The notes under the pieces: model-generated
Databases searched by the model: none
Told to the model about the DNA's origin: nothing
The model's input: only the letters and a program-made list of their open reading frames with translations
Assembly: GCA_013824865.1 (NCBI GenBank)
Contig: PNON01000003.1
Coordinates: 1-64,000 of the forward strand
Direction of reading: 5' to 3'
Length of the DNA: 64,000 bases
From: Anaerolinea sp.
Lineage (GTDB): Bacteria; Chloroflexota; Anaerolineae; Anaerolineales; Anaerolineaceae
Program-made: the position numbers and the translations under genes
Shown here: in pieces, positions 63,058 through 64,000 of the stretch
Layout: every line of letters starts with the position of its first letter
Position numbering within the stretch: the stretch's first letter is position 1

Positions 63058-64000
63058 ATGGAACACCCGATGGTGAAAAAAGATGCCCCAATCATAGGCC
63101 GAAAAGACGATCATTTACAGATAAACCTGAAAAATGACGTTGAGTCTGGCATTTCTACCGGATTAGAGAAACTGCAATTCGAACATTCAGCCCTGCCTGA
63201 AATTAACCTCTCGGATGTCGATCCATCTCTCACCTTCCTGGGGAAAAATCTCAAACTCCCCCTGCTCATATCTTCCATGACTGGGGGAACACCGGAGGGG
63301 TTGAGGATTAACCATATTCTTGCTAAAGCCGCAGATTATTACGGTCTAGCCATGGGGGTTGGCTCGCAGCGAGTAGCAATTGACTACCCGGAAACATTGC
63401 CAAGTTTCAATCTTCGCCAGGTGGTCCCTAATATCTTGCTCCTTGCCAACCTGGGTGCTGCCCAGTTAAACTACGGTTATGGTGTGGATGAATGCAAATT
63501 GGCAGTTGATTCCATTCAGGCGGATGGCTTAATCCTGCATCTCAACCCATTACAGGAAGCCCTTCAAACCGGGGGAGATACGGATTTTGCAGGATTGCTG
63601 GGAAAGATTGAGCTGGTTTGTCGGCATCTGGGAAAGCCCGTGATCGTGAAAGAAGTTGGCTGGGGTATCTCAACCCATGTCGCCAGGCAGCTTATGAATG
63701 CAGGGGTCTCCGCGATAGATGTCGCTGGCGCAGGTGGCACATCCTGGTCACAGGTCGAGATGAATAGAGCGGAAGATGATCACCTCCGTGAAGCTGCTCT
63801 CAAATTCCGTTCTTGGGGCATCCCAACAGCTCAAGCCATCCATCAGGCACAGCTTGGCGCACCAGGACTGCCCATTATCGCCTCTGGCGGTCTCCAATCC
63901 GGAGTGGATATCGCCAAGTGCATTGCGCTTGGTGCCAGTTTAACCGGTATGGCAGGTCCATTGCTGCGAGCTGCGGCAGAATCAGAAGAATCCCTTGATC
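63058..64000 (+). CDS. fni: Isopentenyl-diphosphate isomerase type 2, 3' end missing
   Basis: At least 314 residues; the frame runs off the window and is absent from the ORF track. FMN/NAD(P)H-dependent isomerase that interconverts isopentenyl and dimethylallyl diphosphate for isoprenoids. Motifs: RKDDHLQINL, PLLISSMTGGTPEG, MGVGSQRVAI, LLANLGAAQLN, IVKEVGWGIS, DVAGAGGTSW and the FMN phosphate site IIASGGLQSGVDIAK. I start at ATG 63058; ATG 63070 is the other choice (weak TGGA 8 nt before it). Neither has a strong ribosome site. Confidence 0.93.
   Translation, partial: MEHPMVKKDAPIIGRKDDHLQINLKNDVESGISTGLEKLQFEHSALPEINLSDVDPSLTFLGKNLKLPLLISSMTGGTPEGLRINHILAKAADYYGLAMGVGSQRVAIDYPETLPSFNLRQVVPNILLLANLGAAQLNYGYGVDECKLAVDSIQADGLILHLNPLQEALQTGGDTDFAGLLGKIELVCRHLGKPVIVKEVGWGISTHVARQLMNAGVSAIDVAGAGGTSWSQVEMNRAEDDHLREAALKFRSWGIPTAQAIHQAQLGAPGLPIIASGGLQSGVDIAKCIALGASLTGMAGPLLRAAAESEESLD

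Overview
The window looks like chromosome from an anaerobic member of the Chloroflexota, most like the Anaerolineae. This is an inference from gene content and not from a marker-gene search. The signs are a Tad/Flp pilus set with no secretin, a fused transaldolase/phosphoglucose isomerase, a polyphosphate glucokinase, a type 2 isopentenyl-diphosphate isomerase, a Na+-pumping decarboxylase, and several large unrecognised genes. No phage, transposase, CRISPR array or rRNA was seen. One tRNA (Arg, UCU) is present. Genes are tightly packed, with many start/stop overlaps of 1-17 nt, and many operons end in clear hairpin terminators.

Left part (1-9.0 kb): the C-terminal part of a secreted clostripain-like protease; a sigma70-type promoter followed by a tandem glycine riboswitch that controls gcvH-gcvPA-gcvPB; exodeoxyribonuclease III; a DUF192 protein overlapping a LysM/M23 peptidase; and a DUF2877 (AllH-like) protein.

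The most distinctive block is 9.2-18.5 kb. A three-subunit molybdenum hydroxylase (FAD, 2Fe-2S and Mo subunits) is followed on the same strand by a biotin-dependent carboxyltransferase, an OadG-like anchor, a biotin carrier and an OadB-like Na+ pump, then a cyclase-family metal hydrolase and a GNAT-like protein. A strong terminator closes the block. It reads like an energy-conserving catabolic pathway (hydroxylate, open or hydrolyse, decarboxylate with Na+ export) whose substrate I cannot name.

Middle part (18.5-40 kb): an unknown gene pair, tRNA-Arg, hsp20-lon, a PHP-AlbA fusion with a GNAT gene and a mogA/moaB gene, efp, ftsH, an acyl-CoA ligase/miaA/yraN operon, and then a long + strand operon: cinA with a decayed amidase domain, a deaminase fused to a CYTH domain, glgA, glgC and malQ.

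Right part (40-64 kb): an EamA transporter, superoxide dismutase plus ferredoxin, then a minus-strand operon tkt-rpiB-tal/pgi-ruvX-mltG-ppgK for pentose phosphate and sugar entry. Next come a small HMA metal chaperone behind a perfect inverted repeat, a folate group (SDR, folB, folK, folE), and a Tad pilus operon (flp-cpaB-cpaF-tadB-tadC) running on into comF and hpf. The window ends with an unknown protein plus an SPFH-HTH fusion, sucCD, an unusual acyl carrier protein and the start of fni. Three short genes absent from the ORF track were read directly from the sequence: the Flp pilin, the HMA protein and a HAD-like remnant. The 5' part of fni was also absent from the track.
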